DNA from: Craurococcus roseus
GTDB lineage: Bacteria; Pseudomonadota; Alphaproteobacteria; Acetobacterales; Acetobacteraceae
DNA: 11,449 nucleotides
Direction of reading: 5' to 3'
NCBI RefSeq assembly: GCF_039523795.1
Contig: NZ_BAAAFZ010000111.1
Location: forward strand, 1 to 11,449
In this document: positions 1-6,042 of the stretch, piece by piece
Layout of the letters: each line of letters starts with the position of its first letter
Position numbering within the stretch: the first letter of the stretch is position 1
The notes under the pieces: generated by a model
What the model saw: only the letters and a program-made list of their open reading frames with translations
Databases searched by the model: none
Told to the model about the DNA's origin: nothing
Made by a program: the position numbers and the translations under genes

Positions 1-60
1 CGCGAACTCGTCCTGCGCGTCGTCACCCACAACCTCATGCTCCTCGCCGATCCGGCGTGA
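1..60 (+). CDS. C-terminal end of an unidentified protein (cut by window edge)
   Basis: The frame beginning at base 1 is open from the edge to a TGA at 58-60 and encodes RELVLRVVTHNLMLLADPA. All codons are GC-rich at the third position, like the real genes further right, which is why I take it as coding. Nineteen residues are too few to name a family. The amphipathic Leu/Val-rich run followed by a short polar tail resembles the last helix of a TIM-barrel hydrolase, but that is only an impression. Its stop lies inside the last codons of the opposing DUF4145-like frame. The base composition changes right after this stop, so the gene probably belongs to the native chromosome on the far side of a junction. 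Confidence 0.45.
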   Translation, partial: RELVLRVVTHNLMLLADPA

Positions 61-448
61 GCCTTTCAACAGAGCAAAGGCGCTTCAAAGCGATGTCGAG
101 AGACTTACGGAACATAGTTCCCGCTGCGTCGAAGTTGCGACGTTGGAGATTGTCCAACCCTTGTAGAAAGTAGCTGCGCACATTGCCGGGCGCGTGCTGG
201 GGAGCTTCAGGCGCAACCTCCTGCGGCCACACCTCAACCGGCTCGAGGCGTAATCCTATGTAAACCCCCTTATTCCAGCCGGCAAAGCGCCCGTCGGTGA
301 ACTTGGCGACAACGCACTCTCCGCACACCTGGCATTGTAGCAGCGCTGAATGCGTGTTGTCCTGTTGAGGCTGTGACATGAAATGAGAGCCTTGGAAGGC
401 GGCTGCTTGAGTTCGGCAGTGCGGACAGTTGAGCGAGATACTCGCCAA
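35..448 (-). pseudogene. Truncated DUF4145-type zinc-knuckle protein (N-terminal part only)
   Basis: The 137-residue frame has a CPHC motif at residues 8-11 and CQVCGEC at 39-45, together a likely four-cysteine zinc site. A segment at about 90-124 (VRSYFLQGLDNLQRRNFDA, then MFRKSLDIALKRL) matches my memory of the central helices of DUF4145 proteins. Full-length members run to roughly 200 or more residues with another helical part. Here likeness stops at residue 124 and 13 unrelated residues follow, read antisense through the end of the plus-strand gene. The start is TTG at 446-448, preceded by a good Shine-Dalgarno (AGAAGG) 9 bases upstream. The ATG at residue 24 would lose the first CxxC pair. 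GC is about 57% across 61-480, far below its neighbours, suggesting transfer. DUF4145 is often found near restriction or other mobile genes and, from memory, is grouped with HEPN proteins. The missing half would carry the R...H part, so the product is probably inactive. Confidence 0.6.
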
Positions 449-457
449 AGCGGATTA

Positions 458-463
458 CCTTCT
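458..463 (-). promoter_or_regulatory. Ribosome binding site for the DUF4145-like frame
   Basis: On the minus strand this reads AGAAGG, 9 bases before the TTG at 448. It supports the rare start codon, which keeps the first CxxC zinc motif in the protein. Confidence 0.5.
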
Positions 464-526
464 ACAGTCGTGGATGGGCATGGCTTTGGTTTACAGATGC
501 ACGCGGGTTGAGGGCCGTTCTACACG

Positions 527-1342
527 TCAGGCCACTGCCTCCCCTCGCGCCGGCCGCGCCCGCAGCATCAGCCAAGCGCCCACCAGCACCATGGGCACCG
601 ACAGCAACTGCCCCATGGTCGCCCCCGCGAACAGGAAGCCGAGGTGCGCGTCCGGCTGGCGGAAGAACTCGCCCACCAGCCGCGCGACGCCGTAGCCCGC
701 CAGGAACGCGCCGGCGACGAAGCCGCGCTTGGCCCGGATCGCCGGGTTCCACACCAGCGCCATGAGCAGCGCGAACAGCGCCAAGCCTTCGAGTCCGGCT
801 TGGTAGAGCTGGCTCGGGTGGCGCGGCTCCGGGCCGGCGTGGGGGAAGACCATGGCCCAGGGCACGTCCGTCGGGCGTCCCCACAGCTCGCCGTTGATGA
901 AGTTCGCCAATCGGCCGAAGAACAGGCCGATCGGCACCACCGCCGTGGTGCGGTCGGCCAGCGCCAGCATGTCGAGCCGGTGGCGGCGGGCGAAGAGGAT
1001 TATCGCCAGGATCACGCCGATCGCGCCGCCGTGGAAGCTCATGCCGCCCTGCCAGACGGCGAGGGCCTCCAGCGGGTTCGAGAGGTAATGGCCGGGCCGG
1101 TAGAACAGCACGTAGCCGAGCCGTCCGCCGAGGATGATGCCGAGCGTCACCCAGGTGACGAAGTCGTCGATCTGCTCCGGCGTCGCCGCCACCGGCTTGA
1201 GGGTCGCCAGCCGCCGCGCGAGGCGCCAGCCGAGCACGATGCCCGCGATGTAGGCCAGCGCGTACCAGCGGATGACCAGCGGCCCGATCTCGACCAGCAC
1301 CGGGTCGATGGCGGGGAAGGGGATGGCGAGGAGCGTCGGCAT
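527..1342 (-). CDS. lgt: Prolipoprotein diacylglyceryl transferase
   Basis: This inner-membrane enzyme transfers diacylglycerol from phosphatidylglycerol to the lipobox cysteine of prolipoproteins, the first step of lipoprotein maturation. The 271-residue product is of normal length and has about seven hydrophobic segments. It carries SFHGGAIG (102-109, essential His104), the family signature GRLANFINGE with ELWGRP after it (143-156, Arg144 and Glu152), HPSQLYQAGLEG (175-186) and a late GEFFRQPD (224-231, Arg228). The start is ATG at 1340-1342, whose A is also the last base of the hldD stop (TGATG), so the two are probably translationally coupled. In many alphaproteobacteria lgt is followed by midA (a SAM methyltransferase) and pgeF. 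Here it is followed by low-GC DNA with a DUF4145 fragment, so the usual downstream partners seem displaced. Confidence 0.97.
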   Translation of the reverse strand: MPTLLAIPFPAIDPVLVEIGPLVIRWYALAYIAGIVLGWRLARRLATLKPVAATPEQIDDFVTWVTLGIILGGRLGYVLFYRPGHYLSNPLEALAVWQGGMSFHGGAIGVILAIILFARRHRLDMLALADRTTAVVPIGLFFGRLANFINGELWGRPTDVPWAMVFPHAGPEPRHPSQLYQAGLEGLALFALLMALVWNPAIRAKRGFVAGAFLAGYGVARLVGEFFRQPDAHLGFLFAGATMGQLLSVPMVLVGAWLMLRARPARGEAVA

Positions 1343-2322
1343 CAGCGGTGCGGGTCCTCGGCGGTGAGGAAGTCCCGCACGTAGCGGCGCACGCCCTCTT
1401 CCAGGGGCGTCGTCTGCGCGGGGAAGCCCGCGGCACGCAGGCGGTCGAGCGGCGCCTCGGTGAAGTACTGGTAGCGGCCGCGCAGCTCCGGGGGCATGTC
1501 CACGAACTCGATCCGCTCCGGCTCGCCCAGCGCGGCGAAGACGGCGCGCGTCAGGTCGAGGAAGGAACGGGCGCGGCCGGAGCCGACGTTGAACAGGCCG
1601 GAGACCTGCGGGTTCTCCAGCAGCCAGAGCACGGCCGAGACGCAGTCGTCCACGTGCACGAAGTCGCGCCGCTGGTCGCCGTCGGCGATCCCTTGGCGGT
1701 CGGAGCGGAACAGGGTCGCCGGTTCGCCGCCCCGGATCTGGTTGAATTTGTGGAACACGACGCTGGCCATGCGGCCCTTGTGGTATTCGTTGGGGCCGTA
1801 GACGTTGAAGAACTTCAACCCGGCCCATTGCGGCGGCGCCGGCCGCTTGCGGGCCAGGAGCTGCGCCACGCGCCGGTCGAAGGCGTGCTTGGACCAGCCG
1901 TAGAGGTTGAGCGGCCGGAGGCGCGCCAGGTGCTCCGGCGCCATGTCGTCGTCGAAGCCCTGCGAGCCGTCGCCGTAGGTCGCGGCGGAGGAGGCGTAGA
2001 GGAAGGGCACGCCGCGGGCCGCGCACAGCTCCCACAGCCGGAGCGGCAGCATGAGGTTGGTGGCGGCCACCAGGTCGCCGTCGGTGACGGTGGTGTCGCT
2101 GACCGCGCCCATGTGCAGCACGGCGGTCAGCGGCGGCTCGGCGGCGAGGAAGCGGCCCAGCTCCTCCGGCGGCAGCACGCCGGCGACCGGGTGGTGGGCG
2201 AGGTTGCGCCACTTGCCCTCGTCGCCCAGCCGGTCGGCGACCATCACCTCGGCGCCGCGCCGGCACAGCGCCGCCACGAGGTTGGAACCGATGAAACCAG
2301 CGCCGCCCGTGACCAGATACAA
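1342..2322 (-). CDS. hldD: ADP-L-glycero-D-manno-heptose 6-epimerase
   Basis: HldD (RfaD) epimerises ADP-D-glycero-manno-heptose to the L,D form used for the LPS inner core, using bound NADP in the cytoplasm. The 326-residue short-chain dehydrogenase-type protein starts with the Rossmann motif VTGGAGFIGSN (4-14). It has the catalytic YxxxK at Tyr141-Lys145 (YGWSK), a serine pair at 111-112, and the family-specific HKGRMASVVFH (181-191), whose Lys182 matches the second catalytic lysine of the E. coli enzyme. I chose TTG at 2320-2322 because it gives MYLVTGG, exactly the usual N-terminus. The nearby ATG (2331-2333 on the plus strand) is out of frame, and no in-frame ATG lies near. A G-run (GGGGGA) about 10 bases upstream may serve as ribosome binding site. 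A weak TATACC -10-like box lies at 2356-2361 on the minus strand, with no convincing -35. It ends in a one-base overlap with lgt and is divergent from ubiK. Confidence 0.95.
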   Translation of the reverse strand: MYLVTGGAGFIGSNLVAALCRRGAEVMVADRLGDEGKWRNLAHHPVAGVLPPEELGRFLAAEPPLTAVLHMGAVSDTTVTDGDLVAATNLMLPLRLWELCAARGVPFLYASSAATYGDGSQGFDDDMAPEHLARLRPLNLYGWSKHAFDRRVAQLLARKRPAPPQWAGLKFFNVYGPNEYHKGRMASVVFHKFNQIRGGEPATLFRSDRQGIADGDQRRDFVHVDDCVSAVLWLLENPQVSGLFNVGSGRARSFLDLTRAVFAALGEPERIEFVDMPPELRGRYQYFTEAPLDRLRAAGFPAQTTPLEEGVRRYVRDFLTAEDPHR

Positions 2323-2431
2323 AACCGGACCATCCCCCCGTGCCGAGCGGCGCGGGGTATAGGCCGCGCGCCTTGGGCTTGGGAAGCGAGGGCGGAACGG
2401 CGTCGGCTGCGGCCACGGGAGAACAGGACGG

Positions 2432-2845
2432 ATGAGCGGAACGACAGGCGGCGGCGGCACCGGCGGCCCTGGGATGGGCGGCCCCGGCATGGGGGGCGGC
2501 GGCGAGGGCGGCCGCGGCAAGCGGGGCGGCGGGTTGTTCGATGACTTGGCCGGCGTGGCGAGCGGCGCCTTCTCCGCCCTGGCCGGTGTCCGGGCCGAGG
2601 TGGAGGCCGCGGCCCGCAGCCAAGTGGAGGCCTTGGTGCAGCGGCTCGACCTCGTGAAGCGCGAGGAGTTGGACGCCGCGCTGGAGGTCGCCCGCCGCGC
2701 CCGCGAAGGGCAGGAGGCGTTGGAGGCGCGTGTGGCGGCGCTGGAAGCCAAGCTCGCCGCGGCGGCGCAACCGCCGGTCGCGCCTCCTCCGCAGCCGGCC
2801 CTACCCCCGGAGGCGCGCACGGAAGCGGCACCTGACGGTTTATGA
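2432..2845 (+). CDS. ubiK: UbiK-family ubiquinone biosynthesis accessory factor (BMFP domain)
   Basis: UbiK (YqiC, DUF526, BMFP) is a small coiled-coil protein that assists the ubiquinone biosynthesis complex with UbiJ. Purified relatives are trimeric and membrane-fusogenic in vitro. The recognisable core is residues 35-112. LFDDLAGVASGAFSALAGVR is the typical N-terminal amphipathic helix, LDLVKREELDAA the middle motif, and EALEARVAALEAKLAAA the terminal coiled coil. Typical members are 80-100 residues; this one has 137. The excess is a Gly-rich head (1-34) with a tandem GGPGM repeat and a Pro/Ala tail (113-137). ATG codons at internal Met15 and Met20 could shorten the head, but the first ATG has GGAG 10 bases upstream (and AGGA 3 bases upstream), so I keep it. 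The gene is divergent from hldD-lgt. From memory, a ubiK-ybjN block next to lgt is common in alphaproteobacteria. Confidence 0.85.
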   Translation: MSGTTGGGGTGGPGMGGPGMGGGGEGGRGKRGGGLFDDLAGVASGAFSALAGVRAEVEAAARSQVEALVQRLDLVKREELDAALEVARRAREGQEALEARVAALEAKLAAAAQPPVAPPPQPALPPEARTEAAPDGL

Positions 2846-2876
2846 GGCGCACGACGGCGCAACCTCAAGCCTTGCT

Positions 2877-2894
2877 CCGGCGTTGCATCGCCGG
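2877..2894 (+). terminator. Short GC hairpin between ubiK and the YbjN gene
   Basis: CCGGCG (2877-2882) and CGCCGG (2889-2894) form a perfect 6-bp stem around the loop TTGCAT, 32 bases after the ubiK stop. No T-run follows, so it is at best a weak or factor-dependent terminator or an mRNA 3'-end stabiliser. The rest of the 141-base gap holds no strong promoter. A poor TTGCTC/TAGTCT pair overlaps the hairpin. Confidence 0.25.
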
Positions 2895-2970
2895 GTAGTC
2901 TACAGGTGGTGGTTGCCGCTGGCCGATTCACCCAAGACTCGGTGTCTCGGAATGGCGGCGGCCCTGACCT

Positions 2971-2980
2971 AAGAGGAGGT
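2971..2980 (+). promoter_or_regulatory. Strong ribosome binding site for the YbjN gene
   Basis: AAGAGGAGGT is close to a perfect anti-Shine-Dalgarno complement, 6 bases before the ATG at 2987. It fixes that ATG as the start over an upstream in-frame codon at 2906. Confidence 0.85.
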
Positions 2981-2986
2981 GCCGCG

Positions 2987-3490
2987 ATGTCCGGCTTGCA
3001 GCTCCGCGAACTAGAGCGCGCGACCAACCCCCTCGATGTCCTCGAACAGATCGTTTCCGCCAACGAGTGGGCCTTTGACCGCCGCTCGGACAGCGAGATG
3101 GCGGCCGAGGCGCCGGGCAAGTGGTGCGACTACGGGCTGCACTTTTCCTGGTCGCACGAGATCAGCGCCATGTCCTTCACTTGCGCCTTCGACCTGAAGG
3201 TGCCGGCCGAGGCGCGGACCAAGCTCTTCGAACTGCTGGCGCTCGCCAACGACAAGCTGTGGATCGGGCACTTCGGCATCGACTCGGAGGACGGGGTGCC
3301 GGTGTTCCGCCACTCCGTCCTGTTGCGCGGCGCCCCCGGCGCCTCCGCCGAATCGCTGGAGGACATGGTGGACATCGCGCTGACAGAGTGCGAGCGGTTC
3401 TTCCCGGCCTTCCAGTTCGTCCTGTGGGGCGGCAAGGCGCCGGCGGAGGCGTTGCAGGCGGCGATGCTGGACTGCGTCGGGGAGGCCTAA
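2987..3490 (+). CDS. YbjN domain-containing protein
   Basis: The 167-residue soluble protein matches the alphaproteobacterial YbjN family (PF10722) in length and in the order of its recognisable stretches: NPLDVLEQIVSANEWAFDR (14-32), an acidic strand with LHFSW (51-55), CAFDLKVP (66-73), LANDKLWIGHFGI (87-99) and CERFFPAFQFVLWGGK (135-150). The fold resembles the type III secretion chaperone-like / YbjN sensory fold. No catalytic residues are evident. YbjN of E. coli has been linked to motility and stress regulation, but a molecular function is not established. From memory, in relatives the gene sits between ubiK and proC (pyrroline-5-carboxylate reductase). Here proC is absent and the gene abuts the convergent sua5 instead, the two stop codons sharing two bases. 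This leaves no room for a conventional terminator between them. Confidence 0.88.
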   Translation: MSGLQLRELERATNPLDVLEQIVSANEWAFDRRSDSEMAAEAPGKWCDYGLHFSWSHEISAMSFTCAFDLKVPAEARTKLFELLALANDKLWIGHFGIDSEDGVPVFRHSVLLRGAPGASAESLEDMVDIALTECERFFPAFQFVLWGGKAPAEALQAAMLDCVGEA

Positions 3491-4470
3491 AGCGGCGTCC
3501 TGGGCGCCGCCGCCCGCGCCAAGCGGTCGTTGATGGCGGCGCCGAGGCCGGTATCCGGCACCGGCATGGCGGCGATGCCGCGCAGGCCGAGGCGCGCGCC
3601 CTCCGCGTCCAGCCAGCGCAACCCGGCGAAGAGGCGCGAGGCCGCTTCGGCGAGGTCGCCCGAGTCCGACAGGTTCCAGGCCACGGCCGCGCCGGCGGGC
3701 AGTCGCCGGCCGAAGCCGAGCAGCGCCTCGTCCGCGTCCGCCGAGATCGCGCCGAGGCGGAGCGGCAGCGCCGGGGCGTAGTGCGAGGCCAGCATCCCCG
3801 GCCCGCGCGGCGCGGCCGTCCCTTCCGACGGGCCGGCGCGCAGCAGGGGGCCGGGCAGCGCCGCCTCGATCGCCTCCGTCGGCACGCCGCCGGGCCGGAG
3901 CAGCACGGGCCGCTCGCCGGTGAGGTCCAGCACGGTGGACTCCACGCCCACGGGGCAGGGGCCGCCGTCCAGCACCGCGGCGATGCGCCCGCCCAGGCCC
4001 TCCAAGACGTGTTCGGCCGTGGTCGGGCTGACGGCGCCGGACGGGTTGGCGGAGGGCGCCGCCACCGGCACGCCGGCGGCGCGCAGCAAAGCGCGCCCCA
4101 GCGGGTGGCCGGGCACGCGCACCCCTAGGCTGTCGAGGCCGGCGCCGGCCAGCAGGTCCACGCGGCATCCCGGCCGGCGCGGCAGCACGAGGGTCAGGGG
4201 GCCTGGCCAGAAGCGTTCCGCCAGGGCCCGCGCCCGCTCGTCCGGCGCCGCGTCCGCGAAGGCGGCCTCGGCCTCGGGGTAGTGGCAGATCAACGGGTTG
4301 AAGCGCGGCCGGCCCTTGGCGGCGAAGACCGCGGCCACCGCGCGGCCATCCGTCGCGTTTGCGCCCAGGCCGTACACCGTTTCGGTCGGGAAGGCGACCA
4401 GCGCGCCGGCGCGCAGCAGCGCCGCCGCTTCTTCGACCGCCGACGCGGGCAGCAAGCGGGTCGTCGTCAT
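3487..4470 (-). CDS. L-threonylcarbamoyladenylate synthase, Sua5 type
   Basis: The enzyme makes threonylcarbamoyl-AMP from threonine, bicarbonate and ATP for the universal t6A37 modification of ANN-decoding tRNAs; TsaD-TsaB-TsaE then transfer the group. The YrdC-like domain (about 1-210) shows PTETVYGLG (28-36), KGRPRFNPL (52-60), SANPSG (140-145), STVLDL (178-183) and LRPGG (191-195). The linker PGMLASHYAP (224-233) and the C-terminal Sua5 domain ending in AINDRLARAA (312-321) make it the long two-domain Sua5 form rather than the short TsaC. The full length of 327 residues is normal. The ATG start (4468-4470) overlaps the cysQ stop as ATGA, which implies translational coupling. Its TAG stop overlaps the convergent ybjN stop. 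Confidence 0.95.
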   Translation of the reverse strand: MTTTRLLPASAVEEAAALLRAGALVAFPTETVYGLGANATDGRAVAAVFAAKGRPRFNPLICHYPEAEAAFADAAPDERARALAERFWPGPLTLVLPRRPGCRVDLLAGAGLDSLGVRVPGHPLGRALLRAAGVPVAAPSANPSGAVSPTTAEHVLEGLGGRIAAVLDGGPCPVGVESTVLDLTGERPVLLRPGGVPTEAIEAALPGPLLRAGPSEGTAAPRGPGMLASHYAPALPLRLGAISADADEALLGFGRRLPAGAAVAWNLSDSGDLAEAASRLFAGLRWLDAEGARLGLRGIAAMPVPDTGLGAAINDRLARAAAPRTPL

Positions 4471-5240
4471 GCCCCGCCGTGGCAGACGAAGTCCGGGTTG
4501 CGCCAGCCCGGCTTGCCGTAGCGCAGCGGCGCGTTGCCGAGGTCCACCACCGCACCGCCCGCCGCTTCCACGATCGCCTGCCCGGCGGCGCTGTCCCACT
4601 CCATCGTGGGGCCGAAGCGGGCGTAGAGGTCCGCTTCGCCCTCCGCGACGCGGCAGAATTTCAGCGCCGAGGACAGGCCGCGCCGCTCGGCCACGCGCCG
4701 TCCCGCCAGGAAGCGCGCGAGGCGCGGGTCGTCCGCGTAGCGCCGGCTGACAAGGGCCACGATCCCCCCTTCCGGCGCCGGCCGCACGCGGACAGGCCGG
4801 CGCGGGCCGTCGTCGCCCGCCTCCTTCCACGCGCCGGCGCCGAGGAGTCCGCCGAACAACTCGCCCGTGGCCGGCAGGGCGATGGCGCCGAGCAGCGCCC
4901 GGCCCTCCTCGACCAGCCCGATGCACACCGCGTACTCCCCGCTCCCGGCCGCGAAGCCCTTGGTGCCGTCCAGCGGGTCCACCAGCCAGAAGCGCCGCGC
5001 CTTGGACGCGGCCGGGGCGACGCCGGCCTCCACCTCTTCCTCGGCCACCACGGGCACGTCCGGCACGGCGGCGCGCAGCCCCTCCACGATCAGGGCTTCG
5101 GCGATGCGATCGGCTTCGGTGACGGGGCTCTCGTCGGTCTTGCGCTCCACCACGAAGCCGGCGCGCTTCACCGCCTCGATCGCGGCGGCGGCCTTCCGCG
5201 CGAGGCCGGCGGCGAGGTCGAGCAATTCGGTGTTGTTCAT
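4467..5240 (-). CDS. cysQ: 3'(2'),5'-bisphosphate nucleotidase (CysQ-type)
   Basis: CysQ removes the 3'-phosphate from PAP and PAPS, clearing an inhibitory by-product of sulfate assimilation and of phosphopantetheine transfer. The 257-residue protein has the Mg/Li-sensitive inositol monophosphatase fold motifs: DESPVTEAD (36-44), VAEEE (65-69), WLVDPLDGTKGF (85-96) and EWDSAAGQAIVEAAGG (214-229). The spacing and the KGF after DGT agree better with CysQ than with inositol-1-phosphatase or histidinol-phosphatase. Those paralogues cannot be fully excluded without alignment. The ATG at 5238-5240 has no clear Shine-Dalgarno; a small inverted repeat lies just upstream (5250-5277). It is translationally coupled to the downstream sua5. 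The pairing has no obvious metabolic logic apart from both being housekeeping nucleotide functions. Confidence 0.9.
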   Translation of the reverse strand: MNNTELLDLAAGLARKAAAAIEAVKRAGFVVERKTDESPVTEADRIAEALIVEGLRAAVPDVPVVAEEEVEAGVAPAASKARRFWLVDPLDGTKGFAAGSGEYAVCIGLVEEGRALLGAIALPATGELFGGLLGAGAWKEAGDDGPRRPVRVRPAPEGGIVALVSRRYADDPRLARFLAGRRVAERRGLSSALKFCRVAEGEADLYARFGPTMEWDSAAGQAIVEAAGGAVVDLGNAPLRYGKPGWRNPDFVCHGGA

Positions 5241-5249
5241 CCGGGGGTT

Positions 5250-5277
5250 GTAGCGGTGCCGGCGGGCCGGGCGCTAC
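5250..5277. repeat. Inverted repeat just upstream of cysQ
   Basis: GTAGCG (5250-5255) is the reverse complement of CGCTAC (5272-5277). The 16-base interior is GC-rich and can fold further (CCGG/CCGG). It begins 9 bases before the cysQ ATG, where a leader hairpin could affect ribosome access, but GC-rich DNA makes such repeats by chance. Confidence 0.3.
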
Positions 5278-5283
5278 CGGCGT

Positions 5284-5309
5284 CCGCCGTCGAATGCGTC
5301 GGACGGCGG
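5284..5309 (-). terminator. Candidate terminator hairpin after the SBP56 operon
   Basis: CCGCCGTC (5284-5291) and GACGGCGG (5302-5309) form a perfect 8-bp stem with a 10-base loop that can add two more pairs across a bulged G. It sits 58 bases past the stop of the membrane-protein gene and before cysQ, where an end signal is expected. There is no U-tract on the minus strand, so it would be an atypical or Rho-assisted terminator. Apart from this and the neighbouring repeat, I see nothing else in 5241-5367. Confidence 0.4.
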
Positions 5310-5367
5310 CATGGAGGCGCTCAGAGGGCGGGTCGACGGCGGACTCGAAGGCGCGCGCCGATGGCGG

Positions 5368-6039
5368 TCACGGTTGCGTGGCGTTGGCTGCGAGCGAGAG
5401 CGTGCCAACGAGGATGAGGCTCGCCGCCCAGGCCGCATCCAGGTTGAACCAGCTCCGCGACACGAACTTCAGCCCCAGGTGGCGGTAGACCAGCCACGCC
5501 AGGAGCCCGGCGGCGGCGACCATCGCGGCGGCATGGACGACGGAGACGGCCAGCGCGGTGCCCAGCTCGGCGCCGATCAGCATCCCCGCCGCTTCATGCC
5601 CCCGGTCCGTGCCGGAAGGCCGGCAGAGCCCGAGGTAGATCGGCACGAGCATCAGGCCCGCGCCGTGCGCGACGGCGATGGCGAAGGACCAGAGCCCGAG
5701 CCGCGTCGGCCGGATCCGCGCTAGGGCCCGCGGGTGGCGCCGCCGAGCGAGCTGGAAGGCGCCGAATCCGACGACGAGGACGCCGGCGCCGAGTTGGACC
5801 TCCCGCCGCCACGCGAACAGCGCGGCCAGCAGGGCGAAGGGCACCATCGCCACGAGCATCGCCAGCAGGTGCCCGAACGCGAGCCAGCCGAGCGCCCCCA
5901 GGAGCGCGCGGGAACGCCTCTCCATCAGGCCGGCCGACACGGCGAGCGGCCACCCCATCGCCGGGTTGGCCCCGTGGTAGAGGCCGCTCGCCACGACCGC
6001 GAGCCAGAGGCCGGCCGGCGTCCAATCGGCGCCGTCCAA
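5368..6039 (-). CDS. His-containing polytopic membrane protein of unknown function, coupled to SBP56
   Basis: The 223-residue protein has about six hydrophobic segments (roughly 11-28, 46-75, 81-97, 114-137, 154-185, 199-218). Histidines lie within or beside several of them: His22 in YHGANPAMGW (21-30), His57 in FGHLLAM, His125 in AHGAGLML (124-131) and His169 in VVHAAAM. The HG.NPAMGW start and internal His/Met pattern recall metal exporters and importers of the NicO/TauE type, but I do not recognise a named family. Metal transport is only an inference. The start is TTG at 6037-6039, three bases after the SBP56 stop and in the same frame. The first hydrophobic helix begins at residue 11, so a later start would damage it. 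No ribosome binding site is visible, fitting translational coupling to SBP56. A possible role is copper supply to, or product export from, the SBP56 enzyme. Confidence 0.75.
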   Translation of the reverse strand: MDGADWTPAGLWLAVVASGLYHGANPAMGWPLAVSAGLMERRSRALLGALGWLAFGHLLAMLVAMVPFALLAALFAWRREVQLGAGVLVVGFGAFQLARRRHPRALARIRPTRLGLWSFAIAVAHGAGLMLVPIYLGLCRPSGTDRGHEAAGMLIGAELGTALAVSVVHAAAMVAAAGLLAWLVYRHLGLKFVSRSWFNLDAAWAASLILVGTLSLAANATQP

Positions 6040-6042
6040 GGC

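Noticed and set aside
2440..2531. GGC-rich repeat tract as a separate repeat element or CRISPR-like array
   Set aside because: It is the coding sequence for the Gly-rich head of UbiK, without regular spacers.
2244..2852. Minus-strand frame whose internal ATG at 2333 lies near the hldD start (MVRFCIW...)
   Set aside because: It is out of frame with hldD and gives an Arg/Pro-rich sequence without family features.
2906..2986. Longer start for the YbjN gene
   Set aside because: The ATG at 2987 has a near-perfect ribosome binding site 6 bases upstream and the extension is not YbjN-like.
1343..3120. Minus-strand extension of hldD upstream to 3120
   Set aside because: The extra N-terminal residues are the antisense of ubiK and ybjN; homology starts exactly at the TTG at 2322.
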